From contig CAJFTG010000027.1 in assembly GCA_904419875.1 (NCBI GenBank), forward strand, positions 1 to 35,511: 35,511 nt of DNA, read 5' to 3'. The stretch comes from Candidatus Avimonas caecicola (GTDB lineage Bacteria > Bacillota > Clostridia > Oscillospirales > Acutalibacteraceae). Position 1 is the stretch's first letter; each line of letters opens with the position of its first letter. The notes under the pieces are model-generated. The model was not told the origin of the DNA. It saw only the letters and a list, made by a program, of their open reading frames with translations, and searched no databases. Of the stretch, positions 23,985 to 32,136 are shown in pieces. The position numbers and the translations under genes were made by a program.

Positions 23985-24482
23985 CTATTGCCCGCCGTTC
24001 AGACGGCCCTGCGTGCGCAGCGAGGGGAAGCCCCACTGACGCAGCACCTCGTACGCGCCGACCGCCACCGTGTTGGACAGGTTGAGGGAGCGGGCCGCGT
24101 CGTCGTCCAGCATGGGCAGGCGGACACAGCGCTCCCGGTTGGCGGCCAGAAGGCTTTCGGGCAGGCCGGCCGTCTCCTTGCCGAAGACCAGATAGCAGCC
24201 GTCCGGGTAGGAGAGGTCGGAATAAACCGTTTTTCCTTTGGTGGTGAAGTAGAAAAACGGCCCGGCGTTGCGCGCAAAGAAATCCGCGAGGTTTTTGTAA
24301 TAGGTGATGTGCAGCAGGTGCCAGTAATCCAGGCCGGCGCGCTTGAGCTTTTTGTCGTCGATGGCGAAGCCCATCGGCTCCACGATATGGAGATGCGCGC
24401 CGGTGGCGGCGCAGGTGCGGCTGATGTTGCCGGTGTTCTGCGGGATTTCCGGTTCCACCAGCACGATGTTGAGCAGCGGCAT
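23985..24482 (-). CDS. trmL: tRNA (cytidine(34)-2'-O)-methyltransferase TrmL
   Basis: A 165-residue SPOUT-class methyltransferase that modifies the wobble base of tRNA-Leu. The N-terminus has N-I-V-L-V-E-P-E-I-P-Q-N-T-G-N-I-S-R-T (5-23), then D-Y-W near 52-54, Y-L-V-F-G-K-E-T-A-G-L-P and the trefoil-knot SAM-binding segment L-N-L-S-N-T-V-A-V-G-A-Y-E near the C-terminus. Length and motifs fit TrmL rather than the larger TrmH. ATG 24482 follows AAAGGA. No promoter was recognised close upstream; the nearest good minus-strand promoter (25026-25054) would give a 540-nt leader. Confidence 0.93.
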   Translation of the reverse strand: MPLLNIVLVEPEIPQNTGNISRTCAATGAHLHIVEPMGFAIDDKKLKRAGLDYWHLLHITYYKNLADFFARNAGPFFYFTTKGKTVYSDLSYPDGCYLVFGKETAGLPESLLAANRERCVRLPMLDDDAARSLNLSNTVAVGAYEVLRQWGFPSLRTQGRLNGGQ

Positions 24483-25025
24483 ACGTGATTCGGTCCTTTC
24501 CGGCGGGATTTTTCTGCCCGGGGAACGCGACGCCGTCCGGAAGGCCGGGGCGGCGGGCGCGGGGCTTCGCCATTTTTGAAACGCCGGGCGGCTTCTGACA
24601 ATACCGCACGGTTGTTATCGGTATATGGATGGCTGCGGGCTTTCGTGATCTTCGGAAATCGGCGCGGACGGCTTGTCCAATGGGGACGTCGGGGATCGAA
24701 GCAGGGAAGGACGGCTCTGCACGGGGGCAGCGCTTGCAGCCGGCGCGGACTTCTCCATGGCCACATCCCGGATTCTGTCCAAAGCTGTTTGAAAAATCGG
24801 CATTTTTCACAGCCTGAACGGTCTTTACCGGAATGCCTTCACGGCCTGCCGCCCATCAATCTGTTCGGATGCGCCGGCCCGATCGGTCGGGCGCGCCGGA
24901 CACCGTTTCGGCCGCCGCCCGCAGCGGCGGCTCCAACTGCTTACAGGCAGTAAAGGGCAGCAGCAGGCAGCAGCAGGAGGAGCAGCAGGCAGCAGGAGGC
25001 AGCAGGGGAAAAGCTTTCCGTATCC
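24483..25025. other. Intergenic region with CAG-rich repeats, no supported gene
   Basis: About 540 bases lie upstream of trmL. Open frames on both strands lack ribosome binding sites. The region contains a CAG/CAGG repeat tract (24957-25008) and an ATACCG / CGGTAT inverted repeat near 24602-24624. If the promoter at 25026-25054 is real, this is transcribed leader or a separate small RNA. Confidence 0.45.
24957..25008. repeat. CAG/CAGG repeat tract
   Basis: About 50 bp are made of GGCAG, CAG and CAGGAGG units in imperfect tandem order. On the minus strand they read as CTG/CCTG. Confidence 0.85.
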
Positions 25026-25054
25026 ATTGTACGACGTTTTCCCGAAAAATACAA
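25026..25054 (-). promoter_or_regulatory. Minus-strand promoter facing the repeat tract and trmL
   Basis: TTGTAT (25049-25054) and TACAAT (25026-25031) on the minus strand are separated by 17 bp, in an AT-rich stretch. The predicted start near 25019 is about 540 nt from the trmL ATG. Confidence 0.5.
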
Positions 25055-25186
25055 TCTTTCCAACAATTTACCCGTTTGAAAGAGCCTTCCTGAGAAACAA
25101 TAATACCGGTTCAGAAAGGGCGGAAACCGGCTTTCCGGCCCGCCTGCTGAACGGCTGAGAAGTTCGGACAGGAGGAGGGGAAACGG

Positions 25187-25366
25187 ATGACCAAGGGCGT
25201 TATGGGCTTTATGAAGGGCATCGGCATGGGCATCGCCGTCGGATGCGTGGCCGGTGCGGTCGGCACCACGTATATGCGATCGAATAAAAAGAGCCTGAAG
25301 AAAAACGTGGGGAAAGCGCTGCGCAGCGTCGGCGACCTGGTGGACGACGTGACGGGAATGTTTTAA
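25187..25366 (+). CDS. Small YtxH-like membrane protein, 59 residues
   Basis: A short gene with a very strong ribosome binding site (GGAGGAGGGG at 25171-25180, 6 nt before ATG 25187). Residues 7-29 form a Gly-rich hydrophobic helix (G-I-G-M-G-I-A-V-G-C-V-A-G-A-V-G), followed by a basic segment (R-S-N-K-K-S-L-K-K) and an amphipathic C-terminal helix with V-G-D-L-V-D-D-V. This layout resembles YtxH-type proteins, but similarity is too short to name. A terminator follows 20 nt after the stop, so it is monocistronic. Function unknown. Confidence 0.8.
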   Translation: MTKGVMGFMKGIGMGIAVGCVAGAVGTTYMRSNKKSLKKNVGKALRSVGDLVDDVTGMF

Positions 25367-25386
25367 ACAAACCGCCGGCGAGGAGA

Positions 25387-25418
25387 AGGAGGGCCGCTGC
25401 CGATGCAGCGGCCCTCCT
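25387..25418 (+). terminator. Terminator of the 59-residue gene
   Basis: A perfect 14-bp stem (AGGAGGGCCGCTGC / GCAGCGGCCCTCCT) with a CGAT loop lies 20 nt past the stop. The T tract is weak (GATTTC). Confidence 0.75.
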
Positions 25419-25433
25419 GATTTCAGCCCGCTC

Positions 25434-25462
25434 TTTACGGGGGCGCCTTTTTCGTGTATGAT
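25434..25462 (+). promoter_or_regulatory. Promoter of the lipoprotein gene at 25515
   Basis: TTTACG (25434-25439) and TATGAT (25457-25462) are separated by 17 bp, with the start codon about 50 nt further on. Confidence 0.5.
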
Positions 25463-25514
25463 ACGGGGGAAGGCGCCCCGCATAACGGGGGCGGGCGACA
25501 GGGAGGAAGACCGT

Positions 25515-26129
25515 ATGGACACAGGGAAAGAGCGCGCCGGGGCCGCCTGGGGCGGCAGCGCGGCCGACAGGACAGGCCGGGGATACCGAAGGGAGCATGG
25601 AGGGCAGCGCGAAGGGCGGCGCGAAGGGAAGCGCCGCCTTTTCATCCTTGCCGGCGCGCTTCTGGCCGCGCTGGCTGTGCTGGCCGGCTGCGCGGCGGCG
25701 GACCCCCGGGCGATGAAGGAGGGCTCCGGCCATTTTCAGCGGCAGGACGCCCTGCCGGAGCTGTCGGAGGAAGGGATCAAGTGCGCGATTACCGAGGCGT
25801 ATTATACCAACGACGGGGGCCTGTTCCTCAAGCTGAAGCTGTCCAATGGGACGGAGGCCGACCGCCGCCTCCTCACCCTGGATGTGACGCTGAAAAACGA
25901 GCGGGACGAGGGGATCGCGGTGGCGGCTACCGACCAGATCGACGAGGCGTTCTATGTGCCGGCCGGCGGATACGGGGATATGAGCTTTTTCATCTCTTCC
26001 GAATACTTATCCAAAACCGACGACGACCTGGACAGCCTGACCTATGAAATCCGCACCACCAGCCAGGCCGTGAAGGTCGAAACCACGGCGGCGGAACAGA
26101 CGCAGGCAGAGGACGGACTCGCCGGATAA
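25515..26129 (+). CDS. Predicted lipoprotein of unknown function
   Basis: A 204-residue exported protein. A hydrophobic segment (42-58) ends in L-A-G-C with C59 as the likely lipidated cysteine. The signal is unusual in having about 40 basic, Gly/Arg-rich residues in front; a later start is possible, but GGGAGGAAG supports ATG 25515. The mature part (60-204) is mostly beta-strand-like: K-C-A-I-T-E-A-Y-Y-T-N-D-G-G-L-F-L-K and L-T-L-D-V-T-L-K-N-E-R, typical of an immunoglobulin-like domain of the kind seen in DUF4352-type lipoproteins. I do not recognise a specific family. A bidirectional terminator starts at its stop codon. Confidence 0.8.
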   Translation: MDTGKERAGAAWGGSAADRTGRGYRREHGGQREGRREGKRRLFILAGALLAALAVLAGCAAADPRAMKEGSGHFQRQDALPELSEEGIKCAITEAYYTNDGGLFLKLKLSNGTEADRRLLTLDVTLKNERDEGIAVAATDQIDEAFYVPAGGYGDMSFFISSEYLSKTDDDLDSLTYEIRTTSQAVKVETTAAEQTQAEDGLAG

Positions 26130-26169
26130 AAAGGAGAGGGGGACGCATCGGCGTCCCCCTCTCCTTTTT
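26128..26169. terminator. Bidirectional terminator between the lipoprotein and class A PBP genes
   Basis: A long near-perfect stem (AAAAAGGAGAGGGGGACGC / GCGTCCCCCTCTCCTTTTT) has A and T tracts at both ends. It serves the convergent genes ending at 26129 and 26183. Confidence 0.9.
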
Positions 26170-26182
26170 AATAGGCAATCGG

Positions 26183-28591
26183 TTATGCGGCGGGAATGAC
26201 CTCGTCCTCCGGCGGGAGGGCCGGGTCCTCGGTGGGAGGGGTTGACGGGCTGTCGGTGGCGTCGGGCTCCTCCGGCTGCGTCTGGGTGACGGAGCCGGTC
26301 GTCGTGTCGGCCGTCGCACCCGTGGTGGAGCCTGTGCTGCCGGTAGTGGAATCCGTCGCCTGCGCGGATGTGGAGGTGGTTCCGGCCGTTGTGGCGGAGC
26401 CGTCCGTCGCCGGCCCCTCAATCCCGGCGTTGGGCGTGCCGCCGTGGGCGGTGCAGTAGCCGGGCACATTGTCCGGCTTGTAGTACCCTGTGCCGGTGCT
26501 GGTGCAGCCGGTGTTGGCCAGCAGGCCGGTGGTCTGGCAGAACAGGGCCTTGACGGTGGTGTCGGGCTTTTCAAATTCCTTGGCTCCGAGCCCTTCGTGC
26601 AGGGCGTTCATCGCTTTCTGCCAGAGCCTTCGTGCGTAGGTGGTGTCCGAATTGCGGATCTCGTCGTTGTTGTCGTAGCCAAACCAGCAGGCGCCCACGT
26701 AATAGGGCGTTCCGCCCACATAATACACGTCCTTCTGGTCGGTGGTGGTACCGGTTTTGGCAAAGGTGGTGAAGCCGGTCACGCCGTAGCCGCGGCCGGT
26801 GGCGCCGTTTCCGCCGTCGATCACCCTCTGGAGCAGCTGGTTCATGACGTAGGCGGTATTCTCGTCGAGCGCATGGATGTTGGACGGCGAGTTCTGGAGA
26901 ATAACCTCGTTGCCGCGCTCCACCCTTTCAAAGGTGTAGGGCTGATTGTAGTATCCGCCGTTGCCGAACACCTGGTAGGCGGCCGCCATTTCGATGCACT
27001 TGACCCCATCGGTCACGCCGCCCAGAGCCAGCGAGGGGATGATATCGGTCAGGATCTGCCCGTTGACCTCTTTGGAGCGCACCAGGGTGGTCATGTGCAG
27101 GTTGTTGGTCAGAAAATCGAAGCTCCGCTCCGGCGTCAGCTCCATAATCAGCTTGGCCGGGATGGTGTTGAGCGACCATTTGACGGCCGATTCCATGGTG
27201 ACGTTCCCGTTGTAATAGTTGTCAAAGTTGCGGGGCCAGGTGCTGCCGTCGTCCATGGTCATGGGATGGTCGTCCATTACCGTGGAATAGGTGATGAGGT
27301 TGAGGTCGATGGCCGGCGCGTATACGGCGATCGGTTTCATGGCCGAGCCGGGCTGCCGCACCGAGGTGGTGGAGCGGTTCAAAACGCGGTTGGCGGTCTT
27401 TTCACCCCGGCCGCCCACCGTGGCCACCAGCCGCCCCTGATAATCGATGATGGCGATGGCGGCCTGCGGGTCCTCCTTGTCGCCGCTGTGATGGTCGGGG
27501 TAATTGGCGTCGTTTTCAAAAATGGCGGAAACCCGGTCCTGCAGTTCCTCGTTTTCGCAGGAATAGATCTCCAGGCCGCCGTAATAATACATCTGTTCCG
27601 CCAGTTCATAGGTATAGCCGTAATTCTCCATCAGGGCGTTGATTACGTCCTCGGTCAGCTTGTCGGCGTAATAATCCTGTACGTCCACACGGCGCATGTT
27701 GCTGCGGAAGACCAGTTCCTCGTTGTAGGCCTGGATGTACTCGTCCTCGGTGATGAAGCCGTTGCGGTACATTTCCTGCAGGACAACCTTCTGCCGCTGC
27801 TTGATATTGTCCGGATGAAGATAGGGGTTGTACCGGCTGGGGTTCTGCGTCACGCCGGCGATCAGCGCGCATTCGGCCAGGGTCAGGTCCTGCACGTCCT
27901 TGCCGAAGTAATAGTTGGCGGCCGCCCCTACCCCGGTAATGTTGCCGGACAGCGGCAGGATGTTCAGATACGCCTCCAGAATCTGATCTTTGCTGGCGTT
28001 CTTCTCCAAATCGATGGCGCGGAAAATCTCCCGGACTTTGCGCGAAATTTTCACATCATCGTCCTGGGTGATGTTTTTGATCAGCTGCTGGGTGATGGTG
28101 GAACCGCCGTAGGTGGAGCGGAAGTGGAACACCTGGTTGACGGCGGCGGAAATGGTGCGCATCCAGTCAACGCCGTAGTGGTCGCGGAACCGCTTGTCCT
28201 CAATGGCGATTACGGCGTTCTGCATGTTCAGGGGGATATCGCTCAGGTCGGTCCAGACGCTGTTGGCGCCCTCCACCCGCTGGATTTCCTCCCATTCCCC
28301 GGCGGCGTTTTTCGCGTAGACGATGCTGCTTTCATCAAACTTGAGCTCGTCGAGGTCGATCGGCACCGAGGAATCGATGTTGGCCACCACGTAGACGACC
28401 ATCACGCAGCCGACGATGCTGGCGGTGATTGTTCCTATGAGGAAAATGGTCAGAATGCACTTCATGACCGAGGCGAGCACCCTGCGGGCGATGCGCACCG
28501 GCTTTTTCTGTAGGAACTGCCTTACCGTGCCGGCGGGCTTTCCGGACTTTTTCGCCTTGCCGCTTCCTCCGGCCTTTCCCGGTTGCTTCAT
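26183..28591 (-). CDS. Class A penicillin-binding protein (PBP1A-type)
   Basis: An 802-residue bifunctional peptidoglycan synthase. A basic cytoplasmic tail and one transmembrane helix (about 42-70) precede a GT51 glycosyltransferase domain with catalytic E131 in E-D-K-R-F-x-x-H-x-G-V-D and G-G-S-T-I-T-Q-Q at 162-169. The transpeptidase domain has S-A-M-K (416-419), S-L-N (473-475) and K-T-G-T-T (612-616), so both active sites are intact. The C-terminal 90 or so residues are Thr/Ser/Gly- then Pro/Glu-rich and disordered. AAAAGGAGG precedes ATG 28591 with somewhat long spacing. It is monocistronic with its own promoter. Confidence 0.95.
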   Translation of the reverse strand: MKQPGKAGGSGKAKKSGKPAGTVRQFLQKKPVRIARRVLASVMKCILTIFLIGTITASIVGCVMVVYVVANIDSSVPIDLDELKFDESSIVYAKNAAGEWEEIQRVEGANSVWTDLSDIPLNMQNAVIAIEDKRFRDHYGVDWMRTISAAVNQVFHFRSTYGGSTITQQLIKNITQDDDVKISRKVREIFRAIDLEKNASKDQILEAYLNILPLSGNITGVGAAANYYFGKDVQDLTLAECALIAGVTQNPSRYNPYLHPDNIKQRQKVVLQEMYRNGFITEDEYIQAYNEELVFRSNMRRVDVQDYYADKLTEDVINALMENYGYTYELAEQMYYYGGLEIYSCENEELQDRVSAIFENDANYPDHHSGDKEDPQAAIAIIDYQGRLVATVGGRGEKTANRVLNRSTTSVRQPGSAMKPIAVYAPAIDLNLITYSTVMDDHPMTMDDGSTWPRNFDNYYNGNVTMESAVKWSLNTIPAKLIMELTPERSFDFLTNNLHMTTLVRSKEVNGQILTDIIPSLALGGVTDGVKCIEMAAAYQVFGNGGYYNQPYTFERVERGNEVILQNSPSNIHALDENTAYVMNQLLQRVIDGGNGATGRGYGVTGFTTFAKTGTTTDQKDVYYVGGTPYYVGACWFGYDNNDEIRNSDTTYARRLWQKAMNALHEGLGAKEFEKPDTTVKALFCQTTGLLANTGCTSTGTGYYKPDNVPGYCTAHGGTPNAGIEGPATDGSATTAGTTSTSAQATDSTTGSTGSTTGATADTTTGSVTQTQPEEPDATDSPSTPPTEDPALPPEDEVIPAA

Positions 28592-28649
28592 TCTACCATT
28601 GGCCTCCTTTTCTTTCGTTTTTAAATAGCAGGAAAAACTGCGTAAACTT

Positions 28650-28678
28650 ATCTTATAGCAGAGGTGCCTAAATGTCAA
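28650..28678 (-). promoter_or_regulatory. Promoter of the class A PBP gene
   Basis: On the minus strand a perfect TTGACA (28673-28678) is followed after 17 bp by TAAGAT (28650-28655), with a TATAAG alternative two bases nearer. The leader is about 55 nt. Confidence 0.6.
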
Positions 28679-28935
28679 ATATCAAAACTGTAACATTGTC
28701 CGACAGAGCGGAAAGATAGGAGCGGCTGCGGCGCCCGGCCGGGGAAAAGAAGCGGGGAAAAGCCGCCCGGGAGAGGGCATGTGGGGGAACCGACGGCGGA
28801 CAAAAAAGGAATTTATGGATATTTTACCCCAAAATCGCGCAGAATACGGGGGAGGGGCAAAAAGACCGGCAAAACCTATGCAAAACATGGATATAAGGAA
28901 ATCCGCCCGTCGGCCCGGGCCGGCCCCGCTTGTCG

Positions 28936-28965
28936 GACAGGAGCAGACAGGAGCGGGCAGGAGCG
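28936..28965. repeat. Three 10-bp tandem repeats
   Basis: GACAGGAGCA, GACAGGAGCG and GGCAGGAGCG run in tandem, about 30 bp before the start codon of the gene at 28994, in its presumed leader. Confidence 0.9.
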
Positions 28966-28993
28966 GGCGGAAACGAAAGGAGGAAGCGGGCCA

Positions 28994-29422
28994 ATGAAGG
29001 AAACGGAGAAAACAGAGGGAATTGGGGGACAGGGAAATCGCCCTCCGGAGAATGGCTCCAAAGCCGCGCGGCCGTCGACAATTCTGGCGGTGACGGTGAT
29101 CGGAGGGACGGTGCTTCTCCTCGCCCTGCTGCTTTTTTTGATTCTCCGGCCGCAGGAAGCGGAGGCGGAACCGCCCGCGTCGGCCGGGCCCAATTCCGGC
29201 GCGGCGTCCGCCGCGACAAGCGCCCAGACGCCGATGCTCTGCGTCCTGGGGGAATGGGAGGGGAAGCTGGCGGTGTTTTCTCCCAACGGCATTTCCCCGG
29301 ACGAGGTATACGACGTGTATATTTCCACCCTGCCGGAGGAGGAGCAGCGCCGGCTGGAGGAAGGGATTCCGGTGTACGATGAGAAGACCCTGGCCGGGCT
29401 GCTGGAGGACTATACCAGCTGA
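28994..29422 (+). CDS. Single-pass membrane protein with a BofC-like C-terminal segment
   Basis: A 142-residue protein with a short cytoplasmic N-terminus, one transmembrane helix (29-51), an Ala/Ser-rich linker (55-78) and a compact C-terminal domain. The domain reads E-W-E-G-K-L-A-V-F (87-95), then V-Y-D-V-Y-I-S-T-L-P-E-E-E-Q (105-118), G-I-P-V-Y-D-E (124-130) and L-L-E-D-Y (136-140). This pattern recalls the C-terminal domain of the sporulation protein BofC and related short Firmicute proteins; the assignment is from memory of the motif only. AAAGGAGG precedes ATG 28994. It is convergent with ypeB and shares a terminator with it. Confidence 0.75.
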   Translation: MKETEKTEGIGGQGNRPPENGSKAARPSTILAVTVIGGTVLLLALLLFLILRPQEAEAEPPASAGPNSGAASAATSAQTPMLCVLGEWEGKLAVFSPNGISPDEVYDVYISTLPEEEQRRLEEGIPVYDEKTLAGLLEDYTS

Positions 29423-29513
29423 CCGGAGGCCCGCCGGGACGCCTCCCTCCGGCCCCCTCTGCCTCCACCGGCATTCTCCGACGCCCTCCCCGGGGCCGCG
29501 GCGCAGCCAGCCG

Positions 29514-29548
29514 AAAAGCAGCCGGCGGACCATCCGCCGGCTGCTTTT
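29514..29548. terminator. Bidirectional terminator between the BofC-like gene and ypeB
   Basis: A perfect 16-bp stem (AAAAGCAGCCGGCGGA / TCCGCCGGCTGCTTTT) lies between two convergent genes, with A/T tracts built into the stem on both sides. Confidence 0.85.
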
Positions 29549-29579
29549 GACACCAGGGAAAACCGACGGCGGAGCAGGC

Positions 29580-30947
29580 CTACATAGCGAGCACGCCCGC
29601 ATCGCTTTCGAGCAGGATGAGGATTTGTTCTTCCATCCCGGTCTGCACGTCCACGTAAACAAGGACCCGCTCCCCGTCCTGTCCCCGGCAGAGAAATTCA
29701 TGGCAGTATACTTCGCTCAGGCCGTCGGATGGGACCAGCGCCATGGCGTGGCTTTCGGGCGTCAGGCGGGGGGAAAGCGCGGCGCGCGCCGCCTCCTCCG
29801 TGACGGCGGCGGCGGGAAGCTCCCGTTCGGTGTGGTTTTGGATATACCCCTTCGCGTCATAGGACACCACCTCGCCGGTGTCCAGAGCGACCCCCACCTT
29901 GACCAGGTCGGGGTAAAGGACGGCCTGCATCCCGCCGCTCTCCTGGACGGCGGCAAAGTTCACGGTGAGGATACCGCCCGACAGGGAGTAGTAGCGGTAC
30001 GCGAACGTCCCCAGCCCTCTGTCGGCCAGGGCGGCCTGCGCCTTTTCCAGCCCCTCCTCCACCGACAGGAGCGGCTCGCCGATCTGCCGGGAATTCAGGA
30101 AGTACTCGACGACCCCGCCCGCCTGGGTCACGCTGACGGTGAGCGTTTGCGCTTCGTCGGTAAAAAGATAGCACGGCAGGCTGCCGCTGGTCTTCCCCGC
30201 ATAGACGAGCTCCCGGGCGCCCGTGGCTTTTCGGGCCGCGAGCAGCGCCTGATTCTGGGAGACGGCCGCTTTTCCGGACAGGAATTTCGGCTTCTGCTGC
30301 TGGATATGGTCGGAGAAGGGGCCGTCGTAGATCAGGGTGGGATAATCGGTGAAGCCCTCCTCCATTTCATGGAAGCCGCTGTTGATGTCCGGAATGTCGG
30401 CCCCCTCCCCGCCGGACGAGAGGACGGACTGCGCGTCTCCAAGGCGGAGCTCCCCGTTGGCCAGGTCGCTTTCCATCTGCCCGAGCTGCTGCGACAGGGA
30501 AGAGGCATATGCTGAAAGCTGGTCCAGCGCCTGCCTTTCCTCTTCCGTGATTTCTTCCCCCTGCTCCACCTTGCCGGAAAGCGCCATGCAGAAATTGCCC
30601 ACCTGGGAAAGGAACTTATAGGTGTTTTCCAGCGACGTTCCCTCCAGGGGAAGCTGCCCGAGCGCGATCTTCGCGTTGGCAGCCTGCCGCCAGAGCTCGG
30701 AGGAAAGACCGTCGAGCTGTTTTTGAGTGGCGGCGTACTGCCCCTTTTCCAGCGTGATGTCCAGGTTGCTGATGTAATCCGTCAGCTCCCCCAGCGCCCG
30801 CTGGTAGGAATATTCGATGGTGGCGCGGTATTTCTTCGAGGCCGTATACCCTCCGATTGCCGCCGCGGCCAGCGCAACGATCAGGGCGGCGGTAAAGCTG
30901 ATGACCCGGACCAGGGCTCGGCGGCTCAAGTGACGCGGTCGCTCCAT
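29580..30947 (-). CDS. ypeB: Germination protein YpeB
   Basis: A 455-residue YpeB. In spores it stabilises and restrains the cortex-lytic enzyme SleB, and is itself proteolysed in germination. One N-terminal transmembrane segment (14-35) is followed by a helical region (40-195) and three C-terminal PepSY-like repeats from about 215, with the characteristic Y-D-G-P-F-S-D-H and S-G-x-L-P-C-Y motifs. AAGGAGG gives good spacing to ATG 30947. YpeB is normally encoded directly after sleB, but no sleB is upstream here; the next gene on this strand is znuB. Expression would be expected from sigma-G, though I found no clear site. Confidence 0.92.
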   Translation of the reverse strand: MERPRHLSRRALVRVISFTAALIVALAAAAIGGYTASKKYRATIEYSYQRALGELTDYISNLDITLEKGQYAATQKQLDGLSSELWRQAANAKIALGQLPLEGTSLENTYKFLSQVGNFCMALSGKVEQGEEITEEERQALDQLSAYASSLSQQLGQMESDLANGELRLGDAQSVLSSGGEGADIPDINSGFHEMEEGFTDYPTLIYDGPFSDHIQQQKPKFLSGKAAVSQNQALLAARKATGARELVYAGKTSGSLPCYLFTDEAQTLTVSVTQAGGVVEYFLNSRQIGEPLLSVEEGLEKAQAALADRGLGTFAYRYYSLSGGILTVNFAAVQESGGMQAVLYPDLVKVGVALDTGEVVSYDAKGYIQNHTERELPAAAVTEEAARAALSPRLTPESHAMALVPSDGLSEVYCHEFLCRGQDGERVLVYVDVQTGMEEQILILLESDAGVLAM

Positions 30948-31228
30948 CTGGCGGACCCTCCTTGTTCCAAAAGCAAATCGGCCGGGAGGCGGGCTTCCGT
31001 CGTCTACACCGCCTCCTGATTCACCGTATGTGTATTTTTTCCGGAAAAGAAGGGGCTATACTGGAAATCTTCGGATTACATACTATAAGAATATTAAATC
31101 AAAAATAATACATTTTGTATAAATTTTAGCGGCGCTATGGCCCGCGAGCCGGGGAAGCGGGGCTCCCGGGATGTGCGGCCCTTTCCTGAAAAGCGGGGGA
31201 ATACCCGCCGGAAAAACGAGGCGATGGT

Positions 31229-32056
31229 TCACTCCATTTTTTCCCGCAGCGCAAAGGTGCCGAAATACAGCGCCGCGGCGATCAGCACCACCATCGGCCC
31301 CGCGGCAACCGCATTGTGATAGGAGAGCAAAAGCCCCAGAATCCCGGAGAACAGCCCGAAGATCAGGGCCAGCAGGTGATAGCTCCGCATGCCGCGGGCC
31401 ACATTGCGGGCAGCGGCGGCCGGCAGAATCAGCATGGCGTTGATCAGCAGCAGCCCCACCCACTGGATGGCGAGCATGACGATCACGGCGATGAGCACCA
31501 CGAACAGATTGTCCAGCAGGCGGACGGGGACGCCCTTGCTGCGGGCCAGAGAGGGGCTGACGCTCACGGCATGGAGCGCGTTGAAGCAGAGCAGCCAGAT
31601 GCCGGCCGTGGCCAGCAGGGTAACCGCCAGCACTGCCAGCTCGCCGGACGAGATGCTGAGGATATCGCCGATGAGCAGGCTCTGGTATTTCGAAAAGCTG
31701 CCCCCGCGGGAAAGGATCACCAGGCCGAGCGCCACCCCGCAGGAGGAAAACACGCCGATCACCGTATCGGTGGAGGAAAGGCGGGAATGACGGATGCGGT
31801 TCATCACCAGGGCGAAGACCACGGCAAAGGCCACCATCACCAGCCGGTACTCCGACAGGCCGAGCAGTACGCCGATCCCCACCCCGGTCAGGGCGGAATG
31901 GCCGAGGGCGTCCGAAAAGAAGGCCATGCCGTTGTTGACCACCAGGGTGCCGAGCATGGCGAACAGCGGCATGATGAGCAGTATCGCGAAAAAGGCGTTG
32001 CGCATGAAATCATACTGCCACCAGCCGAGCAGCGCGTCGGTGATTGAGGCGAGCAT
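31229..32056 (-). CDS. znuB: Zinc ABC transporter permease
   Basis: A 275-residue ABC-3 family permease with about eight hydrophobic helices. Family hallmarks include F-F-S-D-A-L-G-H-S-A-L-T-G-V-G-I-G (46-62), the cytoplasmic coupling region around S-S-T-D-T-V-I-G and L-L-I-N-A-M-L-I-L-P-A-A-A-A-R. AAAGGAT precedes ATG 32056. It is the last gene of the znuA-znuC-znuB operon, 80 bp after znuC. A manganese or iron specificity cannot be excluded from the permease alone; the His-rich binding protein and divergent Fur-type regulator favour zinc. Confidence 0.92.
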   Translation of the reverse strand: MLASITDALLGWWQYDFMRNAFFAILLIMPLFAMLGTLVVNNGMAFFSDALGHSALTGVGIGVLLGLSEYRLVMVAFAVVFALVMNRIRHSRLSSTDTVIGVFSSCGVALGLVILSRGGSFSKYQSLLIGDILSISSGELAVLAVTLLATAGIWLLCFNALHAVSVSPSLARSKGVPVRLLDNLFVVLIAVIVMLAIQWVGLLLINAMLILPAAAARNVARGMRSYHLLALIFGLFSGILGLLLSYHNAVAAGPMVVLIAAALYFGTFALREKME

Positions 32057-32136
32057 ACCAAAGCATCCTTTCAGGGAAAATCAGGGGGGCGGAAGCGGCG
32101 TCCCGCGCCGGGGGGGGGATCGGCCGGGGCGAGGCT

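Larger units (their letters stand above)
28592..28993. other. Divergent intergenic region
   Basis: It contains the minus-strand promoter of the penicillin-binding protein gene (28650-28678) and a 10-bp tandem repeat (28936-28965). No recognisable vegetative promoter was found for the rightward gene at 28994, which may mean a sporulation-type promoter. No gene is supported inside. Confidence 0.45.

Noticed and set aside
24615-24803. A 62-codon minus-strand frame and neighbouring plus-strand frames upstream of trmL
   Set aside because: No ribosome binding site, low-complexity Ser/Pro composition, and no recognisable motif.
26444-28513. A 689-codon open frame on the plus strand opposite the class A penicillin-binding protein
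   Set aside because: It mirrors the third-position GC bias of the real gene, and its Val/His/Gly-rich composition resembles no protein family.
31020-31135. Sporulation-type promoter reading rightward (CATACTA near 31079)
   Set aside because: The -10 resembles a sigma-G element, but it points away from ypeB and into minus-strand genes, and the -35 is poor.
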